DNA of 64,000 nucleotides from an uncultured Bacteroides sp. (GTDB lineage: Bacteria > Bacteroidota > Bacteroidia > Bacteroidales > Bacteroidaceae): positions 1-64,000 of the forward strand of contig CASFPE010000012.1 in NCBI GenBank assembly GCA_949296575.1, given 5' to 3'. A program made the translations under genes and the position numbers. The first letter of the stretch is position 1, and every line of letters begins with the position of its first letter. Positions 35,016 through 41,449 of this stretch are shown here, in pieces. A model generated the notes under the pieces. It saw nothing but the letters and a program-made list of their open reading frames with translations. It was not told the DNA's origin and did not search any database.

Positions 35016-36473
35016 ATGAACCGTTTTCATGGCATCCTGCTGGGCCTTGCGCTCGGCGTTGAATCAGTTTTTGCATTTTCCCCACTCCCGGCGTTGGAGC
35101 CGGACGTGCAGCAGGCGGACAACACCCGTCTTTCCGACGGCTACGCCAGCAAGCGTCCCGCGCCGTCACAGCGGCTGTTCGTGTCTTCTGCCGTTGAGGA
35201 GCAAATCCGGTTAGTGAAGCAGTTGCTGACCAACCAGAAGCTGGCCTGGATGTTCGAGAACTGTTTCCCCAACACCTTGGACACTACGGTGCATTTCAAC
35301 GGTTCTGACGACACCTTTGTCTATACGGGCGACATCCATGCCATGTGGCTTCGCGACTCGGGCGCACAGGTGTGGCCCTACGTGCAGTTCGCCAACGACG
35401 ACCCGGAGTTGAAGAAAATGCTGGCCGGCGTCCTCAACCGCCAGTTCCGTTGCATCAACATTGACCCCTACGCCAACGCATTCAACATGCACCCCGACCC
35501 GAACAGTTGGTGGATGAGCGACAACACCGACATGAAGCCTGAGCTTCATGAGCGGAAATGGGAGATAGATTCGCTGTGCTATCCCCTGCGTCTGGCCTAT
35601 GAATATTGGAAGGTGACGGGCGATGAAAGCGTGTTTGGCGAGGAATGGCTGCAGGCCATGCGCAACATCCTGCGGACGTTTCGCGAGCAGCAACGCAAGG
35701 AGGGCAACGGCCCTTACCATTTCCAGCGCAAGACGGAGCGGGCGTCCGACACCGTCCTGAATGGCGGCTACGGCCACCCGGTGCGTCCCGTGGGGCTGAT
35801 TGCCTCGGTGTTCCGCCCGTCAGACGATGCCACCACCTTCCTTTTCCTCGTGCCGTCCAACTTCTTTGCCGTGACTTCCCTGCGGAAAGCCGCAGAGATT
35901 TTGCGAAAGGTCAACAAGGAACGCGCCATGGCTGCCGAATGCGAAGCCTTGGCCGCCGAGGTGGAGCAGGCGTTGAAGCAATATGCCGTGTATCCCCATC
36001 CAAAGTATGGCGACATTTATGCCTTCGAGGTGGACGGCTTCGGCAATCATCTCCTGATGGACGATGCCAATGTACCCAGCCTCTTGGCGATGGCTTACTT
36101 GGGCGATGTGGACATCGACGACCCGGTTTACCAGAACACCCGCCGCTTTGTGTGGAGCGAGGACAACCCCTATTTCTTCAAAGGCAAGGCAGGCGAAGGC
36201 ATTGGCGGGCCGCATGTAGGCTACGACATGATTTGGCCGATGAGCATCATGATGCGGGCCTTCACGAGCCGTGACGATGCGGAAATAAAGGAATGCGTCG
36301 AAATGCTGATGGATACGGATGCCGGCACGGGTTTCATGCACGAATCGTTCCATAAAGACGACGCGGGCCGCTTCACGCGGGCGTGGTTTGCTTGGCAGAA
36401 CACGCTTTTCGGCGAACTGGTTCTGAAGCTGCTCCGCGATGGCAAGCTGGATCTCCTGAACAGCATCGAGTGA
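35016..36473 (+). CDS. GH125 exo-alpha-1,6-mannosidase
   Basis: This 485-residue enzyme has a signal peptide (residues 1 to about 20) and the GH125 signatures TGDIHAMWLRDSGAQVWPY, RKWEIDSLCYPLRLAYEYW, YGHPVRPVGLIASVFRPSDD, FGNHLLMDDANVPSLL and GGPHVGYDMIWPMS. The family consists of metal-independent inverting exo-alpha-1,6-mannosidases acting on N-glycan or mannan side chains. The ATG at 35016 follows AAAGAAAGGAG by 8 nt, a strong ribosome binding site; an upstream ATG at 34983 overlaps the GH2 gene. Its presence with two GH92 genes argues that the target contains alpha-mannose. Confidence 0.93.
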   Translation: MNRFHGILLGLALGVESVFAFSPLPALEPDVQQADNTRLSDGYASKRPAPSQRLFVSSAVEEQIRLVKQLLTNQKLAWMFENCFPNTLDTTVHFNGSDDTFVYTGDIHAMWLRDSGAQVWPYVQFANDDPELKKMLAGVLNRQFRCINIDPYANAFNMHPDPNSWWMSDNTDMKPELHERKWEIDSLCYPLRLAYEYWKVTGDESVFGEEWLQAMRNILRTFREQQRKEGNGPYHFQRKTERASDTVLNGGYGHPVRPVGLIASVFRPSDDATTFLFLVPSNFFAVTSLRKAAEILRKVNKERAMAAECEALAAEVEQALKQYAVYPHPKYGDIYAFEVDGFGNHLLMDDANVPSLLAMAYLGDVDIDDPVYQNTRRFVWSEDNPYFFKGKAGEGIGGPHVGYDMIWPMSIMMRAFTSRDDAEIKECVEMLMDTDAGTGFMHESFHKDDAGRFTRAWFAWQNTLFGELVLKLLRDGKLDLLNSIE

Positions 36474-36495
36474 ACGCTTTGCGGCGCGAGGCTGA

Positions 36496-36532
36496 AAACC
36501 TTGGAAGGATTTGCAAAAACCTTCCAAGGTTT
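36496..36532 (+). terminator. Hairpin after GH125
   Basis: Perfect 13-bp inverted repeat (AAACCTTGGAAGG and complement) with an 11-nt loop, 22 nt after the stop; no T-tract. Related fragments (GAAGGTTTTGCC, GGGAGGATTTTG) follow within 60 bp, so it may belong to a dispersed extragenic repeat. Confidence 0.5.
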
Positions 36533-36614
36533 GGCCTCAAACATTAGAAGGTTTTGCCCGAAACGTTGGGAGGATTTTGTGGATTTCAGATGTTGGATTT
36601 CTGATTTCATGCAG

Positions 36615-36692
36615 AGCCGCAAAACCTTGCGGCTTCACTTGTGGCTTGCTGCCTTGCCGCCTTGTTTCCTTGCCAACTTGTTGGCTTTCTCA
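36615..36692. repeat. Hairpin plus degenerate 8-nt CTTG array
   Basis: AGCCGCAA / TTGCGGCT forms a hairpin (36615-36634). Directly after it CTTG recurs at 36638, 36645, 36653, 36661, 36669 and 36677, with CTTT at 36685: steps of 7, 8, 8, 8, 8 and 8. No gene is evident in 36474-37066. Confidence 0.5.
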
Positions 36693-36785
36693 AAAGCTTC
36701 TGTGCAGGTTGCGAACCGCTTTTGGAGGTTTGAAAATGCCTTCCGCAACCTTCGGGAAACTTTATTGGGATAAGATGGGAGGATG

Positions 36786-36810
36786 GAGGCCGGGTGCGGC
36801 CTCTTGTTTT
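36786..36810 (+). terminator. Rho-independent terminator in the GH125-TlpA spacer
   Basis: GAGGCCG, GGTG loop, CGGCCTC, then TTGTTTT. It would stop read-through from GH125 before the next promoter. Confidence 0.7.
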
Positions 36811-36890
36811 ATAAAAAGTTTCCTGATGCCTCTTTTTAGCCTCCCTGTCCGGCCGGGGAATTTTGGGCGTTGGGCAGGATAATGTCGCGC

Positions 36891-36917
36891 TCGTCTCAAA
36901 GAATAGCACTCTCGTCT
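36891..36917 (-). promoter_or_regulatory. 27-bp bipartite motif, copy 3 (inverted)
   Basis: Minus strand: AGACGA, core GAGTGCTATTCTTTG, AGACGA. Both half-sites are identical. It is separated from copy 4 by 27 nt. Confidence 0.65.
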
Positions 36918-36944
36918 CATGCAAAAAATGGCCGGTGAAGGTTG

Positions 36945-36971
36945 GCACGAAATTGTTATTTTTTGGCACGA
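36945..36971 (+). promoter_or_regulatory. 27-bp bipartite motif, copy 4
   Basis: GCACGA, core AATTGTTATTTTTTG, GCACGA. A near-consensus TTATTTTG lies at 37001-37008, 29 nt downstream, the same distance as in copies 2 and 6. Confidence 0.65.
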
Positions 36972-37066
36972 ATGTTCTTTTTTAGTTGCGTGGAAAAGCA
37001 TTATTTTGCGAGTGCAAGTAGATGCGCAAGCATTTGCCTAATGTCTAACATAAAAAACTATGAATT

Positions 37067-37939
37067 ATGAAAAAATACTTGCCTTGTTTTTTGTCTTTCC
37101 TCGCGTTGGGATTGTTAATGCTTCCGATGCGTATAGGAATCTTGGATATGGGGCCGCTTCAAGGCTTTTGCCTTTCTTCTTTTGCAGGGGCTTTGATGGG
37201 CTATTTCCTGCTTTGGTATTTTTTGTCCAAGCAGAATAGCGTTTGGACGTGGGTGGCCGCCATGGCCGGTTTGTTCCTGTTTACTTTCCCTATGCATCTT
37301 ATAAATCCGATAGGGACGATGAAGCATCTCTTGGAAATGGTGATACACTTTGTGGCTTTGTTTTGTGCTTTTGCCAGTTACCGTTATATGAAGAATAAGT
37401 ATGTGCGGTATGTTTTCACTTTGCTTGTTTTCATCGGTGTGTATGGGATGTCTGTCCCGATGTATTACAAATGGGTACATTATGTGAGTTTTGGCACACC
37501 ATCTGGAATGCTGAAGCAGCAAGAAAGGGCGGATGATGTATGCTTCTTGACCGAGGAAGGAGACAGCATCCGATTGTCATCATGGCGAGGGAAAACTTTG
37601 GTTCTGGACTTTTGGGATCGGCGTTGCGGCATTTGTTGGCATACTTTCCCTCAGGTGCAGGCCTTGTATGAGAAATACCGTGATTCATCGGATGTGACGG
37701 TGGCCAGTGTGTTTGTCGCAGGCAAGGAAGATGATTGGGAAAAGGCTCGTGAAAAGTTCCGGCAGGATTATTCATTTCCGGTTTATCATGTGAATTGGAA
37801 AGATGCTTTCTTGGAGGAGTGGAAGATAGACAGGGTTCCCACTGTCATTATTTTAGATGCAGAAGGCAAGATGTTCTTCCGAGGAAATCTTATGAATGCA
37901 GAAAACTACCTTCAGAAAGCATTTCCTGTTGAGGAATAG
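37067..37939 (+). CDS. Membrane protein with C-terminal TlpA-like thioredoxin domain
   Basis: This 290-residue protein has about four membrane helices in its first 135 residues and a periplasmic thioredoxin-fold domain (about 155-290) with the redox motif RCGICWH (C187, C190) and the cis-proline loop DRVPTVIILDAEG. TlpA/ResA-like proteins reduce or exchange disulfides in exported proteins. The fused membrane part is not one I recognise. It is directly downstream of a pair of 27-bp motifs, which places it in the putative HTCS regulon although it is not a carbohydrate gene. The DUF4870-like gene follows after 34 bp. Confidence 0.82.
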   Translation: MKKYLPCFLSFLALGLLMLPMRIGILDMGPLQGFCLSSFAGALMGYFLLWYFLSKQNSVWTWVAAMAGLFLFTFPMHLINPIGTMKHLLEMVIHFVALFCAFASYRYMKNKYVRYVFTLLVFIGVYGMSVPMYYKWVHYVSFGTPSGMLKQQERADDVCFLTEEGDSIRLSSWRGKTLVLDFWDRRCGICWHTFPQVQALYEKYRDSSDVTVASVFVAGKEDDWEKAREKFRQDYSFPVYHVNWKDAFLEEWKIDRVPTVIILDAEGKMFFRGNLMNAENYLQKAFPVEE

Positions 37940-37973
37940 TTATTGTATCTGTAACCAAATCTAATAGAGGACT

Positions 37974-38354
37974 ATGAAACAAACTCTTAATTTGCATTTG
38001 TTTTCCCTGATAGGATTCTTCATCCCTATCCCGTTTTCGAACGTGGCCATGCCATGGATTTATTGGAAACTGAAAGAGGGAAGGAGCGAAAGCGGGCTTT
38101 CGCAGCAGGCATGCAATGTGCTGAACTTCCAGTTCTTGGTGGCCTGCATCTATTGGATAGCGATGGGAGCGATGTGGTATCACTTCGTGAAAGTGCTTGC
38201 CGCAGGGCAGGTGCCTGAATATGCTTGGTTGGCCTATCCCTTTGTTTTCTATGTGGTTTGCGCATTGCTGTATCCATTGTGCGTCAGCATCTATGTGGGG
38301 GCTACGCGGAAAGCGAAGTTGTTTTACCCCAAAACAATAAAATTGTTCAAATGA
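37974..38354 (+). CDS. DUF4870-like membrane protein
   Basis: This 126-residue protein has three membrane segments: SLIGFFIPIPFSNVAMPWIY (about 11-30), NFQFLVACIYWIAMGAMWY (about 51-69) and a helix at about 85-110. The pattern of a first helix, a short charged loop with LSQQACNVLNFQ, and two more helices matches DUF4870/TIC20-like proteins of the inner membrane. Function is unknown in this family. It follows the TlpA-like gene closely and is followed by a hairpin at 38362-38402. Confidence 0.65.
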   Translation: MKQTLNLHLFSLIGFFIPIPFSNVAMPWIYWKLKEGRSESGLSQQACNVLNFQFLVACIYWIAMGAMWYHFVKVLAAGQVPEYAWLAYPFVFYVVCALLYPLCVSIYVGATRKAKLFYPKTIKLFK

Positions 38355-38361
38355 CCATGAT

Positions 38362-38402
38362 AATGCAAGGCGGCCTCTCTGGATGGGGCGGCCTTGCATT
38401 TT
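38362..38402 (+). terminator. Terminator after the DUF4870-like gene
   Basis: Inverted repeat AATGCAAGGC / GCCTTGCATT with a short T-run (ATTTTG), 7 nt after the stop. Confidence 0.65.
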
Positions 38403-38446
38403 GCAAGATGTTCTTGAGATTCTTAATCATTTAAAATAGTAAAGCT

Positions 38447-38968
38447 ATGAAGTACCTTTATTTTTTGTGCCTGTCTGTTTTTATCATGTTTGTATCTGCA
38501 TGTTCCAATGCAGGGAAAAAGGATGTTGCTGCCGAAAGCCCGGCTGAAAGCCCATCGGCGAAAGACAGCATAGAAGCCCTTAACAGCATGAGCCGCAGCG
38601 AATGGCTGGCTATCGGCGACCGTAGTAAGCAAATGGACATTTATGATGCCTTCACGCCGGAAAAGCGGTTGGATTTCTGGATGGAAAAGGTGGATGAAGT
38701 GCTGACTTTGCCGTGGAGCAAGGAAGAAGCGGCGCACATTGAAGCACTCAAAGCATTGCTGCAGCGGAATGCCGCTGTGTTCCAAGATAACTATTCAGAC
38801 GAGGTGAAGAAAGCCTTTGATGAAGATTTGAAGCAATGGACAGACAAAGCCATAAAAGATTTTAAATGGGACAGCAAAATCCTGTCGGCCATCGCGGCTT
38901 CGCCTTATCCTATGCTGGACACGAAAGGCAACGTGAAACTTCCCGACGGGGCATGCTCCAAGCAATGA
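38447..38968 (+). CDS. Lipoprotein, possibly fulvocin C-related
   Basis: This 173-residue protein has a lipobox with Cys19 (FVSAC) and a helical, charged body. The segment DRSKQMDIYDAFTPEKRLDFW followed by a helix ending LPWSKEEAAHIEALKALL resembles the Bacteroidales lipoproteins annotated as bacteriocin fulvocin C-related, which are often near TlpA-like thioredoxins as here. The cysteine-rich tail common in that group is absent; only GACSKQ remains, so it may be a short variant. Its role is unknown. Confidence 0.6.
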   Translation: MKYLYFLCLSVFIMFVSACSNAGKKDVAAESPAESPSAKDSIEALNSMSRSEWLAIGDRSKQMDIYDAFTPEKRLDFWMEKVDEVLTLPWSKEEAAHIEALKALLQRNAAVFQDNYSDEVKKAFDEDLKQWTDKAIKDFKWDSKILSAIAASPYPMLDTKGNVKLPDGACSKQ

Positions 38969-39000
38969 CAACGACTTTCCCGTTTCTATTCTGATTCCGT

Positions 39001-39042
39001 ATCCTGTGCCATAGGAATGTATGGCACAGGATGCATTCTTTT
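39001..39042 (+). terminator. Terminator after the lipoprotein gene
   Basis: Perfect 13-bp inverted repeat ATCCTGTGCCATA / TATGGCACAGGAT with a 6-nt loop, followed by GCATTCTTTT. It contains the ATG at 39031, so that codon is unlikely to start the next gene. Confidence 0.75.
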
Positions 39043-39057
39043 AATCGTTCAACAGTG

Positions 39058-39786
39058 ATGGCGGAGGCGGTAGTTCAAATCCTGATAATTGTATTCATGT
39101 CGGCTGTTTCGTTTGGCATGAGCTTCATGGCGAAGAAACATCCCGGCATCATTGCGGGATTCCGATGGAGCGATACGCCGGAAGGAATCGAACGCGACAA
39201 GCAATGGCTGCAACTGTTTCATCGGAACATGAACCTGTCGGCAGCGATTACGCTGGCAGGAGGCATCCTGTCGGTGCTGGCGGGAAGCGATATCCTTTTC
39301 ATGGCGTTCATGATGCTTCCCGTGTCCATTGCTTCCGTGCATGCCGCTGTAAACAGCCCTTCCAAGAAGAAAACCGCGCCGCGCCACAAGAGGATGAAAA
39401 CCGTGGTGGCCATTTTAGCGGTCTTGCTCATGATGGTGCCTTTCGTTTATTTCTATGTGAAAGACCTTGAAGTGGCTTTTGAGGCAGACTGCCTGAAAAT
39501 AGCAGGCATTTACGGCACAACCATAAAGTATGGCGACATTTTGCAAGTGGAAGAACGCCGCGTTTTGCCAGCATTGTCCCATCGTTCGAATGGATTGGGC
39601 TTGGGAAAGGTGCGGATCGGTTATTTTGTGGCCGAGGATGGAAGCGCCATCCGCCTTTTTGTGCATTCGGATTCCTGCTTTGTATTCATCAAGGACAAAA
39701 CGGGCCAGGCTTTCTATTTGAGCAAAAAAGAGAAAGAAGCAACGTCCCGGATCTACGAAGCCATTGTGTCGAAGGCCGGGCAATAG
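39058..39786 (+). CDS. DUF3784-like membrane protein with C-terminal PH-like region
   Basis: This 242-residue protein has an N-terminal helix (AVVQILIIVFMSAVSFGMSF), a cytoplasmic loop KKHPGIIAGFRW typical of DUF3784/SdpI-like proteins, two further helices (about 62-95) and one at about 115-135. The last 100 residues are soluble and beta-rich, with a pattern similar to bacterial PH-like domains (YGTTIKYGDILQVEERRVLP). The start at 39058 is chosen because an upstream ATG at 39031 sits in a terminator stem. No function is known. It converges with the ATPase gene at 17 bp. Confidence 0.65.
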   Translation: MAEAVVQILIIVFMSAVSFGMSFMAKKHPGIIAGFRWSDTPEGIERDKQWLQLFHRNMNLSAAITLAGGILSVLAGSDILFMAFMMLPVSIASVHAAVNSPSKKKTAPRHKRMKTVVAILAVLLMMVPFVYFYVKDLEVAFEADCLKIAGIYGTTIKYGDILQVEERRVLPALSHRSNGLGLGKVRIGYFVAEDGSAIRLFVHSDSCFVFIKDKTGQAFYLSKKEKEATSRIYEAIVSKAGQ

Positions 39787-39802
39787 CAGCCGGCGGGGAA
39801 TG

Positions 39803-41068
39803 TCAGGGTTTCAGCAAGTTGATGGGAGCCACATAAACGCCGTCATCCCTTTGATAAGCACCGCCTACCGCAGTGAGAACCATCAGGAAGTCAGGGGCTT
39901 TTTCATCGCTCTTTCCTATGATTTTGTCGCGAAGCATCTTTAAAGATTTTGCACCTTCTTCAATCAGTTTGTCGCCGCCTAATTTGATTTCGATGGCGCC
40001 CCACCGCCCATTCTCCAAATGAAGCACAGCATCGCACTCCAAACCGGCATTGTCCCTGTAATGGGTCACAGTTCCTCCGATGGAATTGGCATAGACAGAG
40101 AGGTCGCGAACGGCAAAATCCTCGAAGAACAAACCGAAGCTTTCCAAGTCTTTCTTTAAATCCTCCGGGCTTATCCCTAAAGCGCGGCACGCAATGGAAG
40201 TGTCGATGAAATGCCGGGTGGGCGTGCTTCGGATGGAAGTCTTTGAGCGGATGTTGGGGTTCCACGCAGGAAGGTCTTCTATGATGTACAAATCCTTCAA
40301 AGCTTCCATGTATTCATCGAAGGTTTTGGCATCCATGGTGCGTTCGTTGCTTTGCCTGACATCCGCCATGATGGTGGAAATGGCTGCCTCGGTGGAAATG
40401 TGGCGTGCATAGCTCCTCATGATCATCTTCAGCACTTCCGGCTTCTTGTTGCGGAAACGTTCGTTCTCGCAATCCTCGAAGACAAAAAGCCCGTTATAAT
40501 AGTTCTTCGTGATTTCAATGGCAATGTCTTTAGGCGCTTGGACAGATATCGGCCAACCGCCTCTGCATATCAGGAAAGCCACATCGTCGAATGTGAAATC
40601 CGCATTGGTGTCCCAAGGGAAATCCTTGCCGCCGTCGAACAGGCCGGACAGGGAAACCGTGCCTTTCGATTCTTTGGATTCCCATAAACTCATTGGGCGC
40701 ATCTTCACAGGAGTGATTCTGCCTGCGCCGCTATGGTGTACTTCTGTCTTGTCTGCGGGAGTGGAACTTCCGGTCAGGATGTACTTTCCGAATTGGTAAT
40801 CGAAGTCCAAATCATCTTTTACTTGGTTCCATACGTCGGGGGCTTTCTGCCATTCATCGATTAACCGGGGAGCTTCGCCTTTCAGCACCGCTTTGGGATT
40901 CATTCTGGCCATGGCGATGGCTTGTTGCGTGTTCAGCTTGATGTAACTTTTCTGATAGAGCATGCAGGTGGTTGTTTTGCCGCAAAATCTTGGGCCGGCA
41001 ACAACGATGGCTCCTGAAGTCCTTAGTTTGAGTTCTATCTCTTTTTCTATAAGCCTTTGATAGTACAT
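39803..41068 (-). CDS. AAA ATPase with DUF4143 domain
   Basis: This 421-residue protein has Walker A GPRFCGKT (residues 25-32), a Walker-B-like LIDEWQ, and sensor-like ILTGSST, then a DUF4143 C-terminal region with a GLECDAVLHLENGRWGAIEIK-type PD-(D/E)xK-like pattern. Such proteins are widespread in Bacteroidales and of unknown role. The start at 41068 (MYYQRLIEKEI) is chosen because a -7 TATCTTTG lies 19 bp upstream (41094-41087); an upstream TTG at 41089 would be inside that box. It is on the opposite strand to the PUL and is a probable insertion between its two halves. Confidence 0.88.
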   Translation of the reverse strand: MYYQRLIEKEIELKLRTSGAIVVAGPRFCGKTTTCMLYQKSYIKLNTQQAIAMARMNPKAVLKGEAPRLIDEWQKAPDVWNQVKDDLDFDYQFGKYILTGSSTPADKTEVHHSGAGRITPVKMRPMSLWESKESKGTVSLSGLFDGGKDFPWDTNADFTFDDVAFLICRGGWPISVQAPKDIAIEITKNYYNGLFVFEDCENERFRNKKPEVLKMIMRSYARHISTEAAISTIMADVRQSNERTMDAKTFDEYMEALKDLYIIEDLPAWNPNIRSKTSIRSTPTRHFIDTSIACRALGISPEDLKKDLESFGLFFEDFAVRDLSVYANSIGGTVTHYRDNAGLECDAVLHLENGRWGAIEIKLGGDKLIEEGAKSLKMLRDKIIGKSDEKAPDFLMVLTAVGGAYQRDDGVYVAPINLLKP

Positions 41069-41086
41069 ATCGAATGGTTTTGGAAG

Positions 41087-41094
41087 CAAAGATA
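41087..41094 (-). promoter_or_regulatory. -7 promoter element of the ATPase gene
   Basis: TATCTTTG on the minus strand, 18 nt before the ATG at 41068. The tandem 23-bp repeats begin 5 bp upstream. Confidence 0.6.
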
Positions 41095-41098
41095 GAAA

Positions 41099-41167
41099 AT
41101 TCCCATCATTTTCAATCAGAAATTCCCAAGATTTTCAATCGTCCACTCCCAAGATTTTCAATAAAGC
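41099..41167. repeat. Three tandem 23-bp direct repeats upstream of the ATPase gene
   Basis: Units start at 41099, 41122 and 41145. The first 18 bases of each are near identical (ATTCCCATCATTTTCAAT, ATTCCCAAGATTTTCAAT, ACTCCCAAGATTTTCAAT) and the last 5 are free. They occupy the -35 to -80 region of the ATPase promoter, so they look like operator iterons. Confidence 0.85.
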
Positions 41168-41295
41168 TCCTTTCGATGCTTGGTTGCAGAAGGCAAAACC
41201 GGTCGGCATGTCCCGTTTTGCCGCTGCTTTTTTGGGGCGAAGGCGAGGTGCAGGCAACGATGAAGTTGTGGAACCGGCGGAAATCCATGTCACTC

Positions 41296-41322
41296 TCGTC
41301 TCAAAAAATAGCGTAATCGTCT
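41296..41322 (-). promoter_or_regulatory. 27-bp bipartite motif, copy 5 (inverted)
   Basis: Minus strand: AGACGA, core TTACGCTATTTTTTG, AGACGA. It lies 27 nt from copy 6, exactly the geometry of copies 3 and 4. Confidence 0.7.
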
Positions 41323-41349
41323 CACGCCATTTTCTTAATGTTCCATTTG

Positions 41350-41376
41350 ACACGAATGCGCTATTTTTTGGGCGGA
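41350..41376 (+). promoter_or_regulatory. 27-bp bipartite motif, copy 6
   Basis: ACACGA, core ATGCGCTATTTTTTG, GGCGGA. It ends 29 nt before TATTTTTG at 41406-41413. Confidence 0.65.
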
Positions 41377-41405
41377 AATTGAAATTAATTGTGGATTTTA
41401 TAGTA

Positions 41406-41413
41406 TATTTTTG
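41406..41413 (+). promoter_or_regulatory. -7 promoter element of the SusCD operon
   Basis: TATTTTTG fits TAnnTTTG, about 36 bp upstream of the first gene. The remainder of 41168-41295 shows nothing I can identify. Confidence 0.6.
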
Positions 41414-41449
41414 GAGCGTTGAAATCTTGTTAACATTAAAAACATGGAT

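Noticed and set aside
36501..36773. 90-codon reading frame downstream of GH125
   Set aside because: It runs through hairpins and the CTTG array and has no family resemblance; better explained as extragenic repeat.
41099..41167. CRISPR array
   Set aside because: Only three 23-bp units in direct contact, no spacers of 30 bp and no cas genes in the window.
36888..41413. Transposon with terminal repeats between the two operator pairs
   Set aside because: Similarity is limited to the 27-bp motifs, in promoter geometry, and there is no transposase in between.
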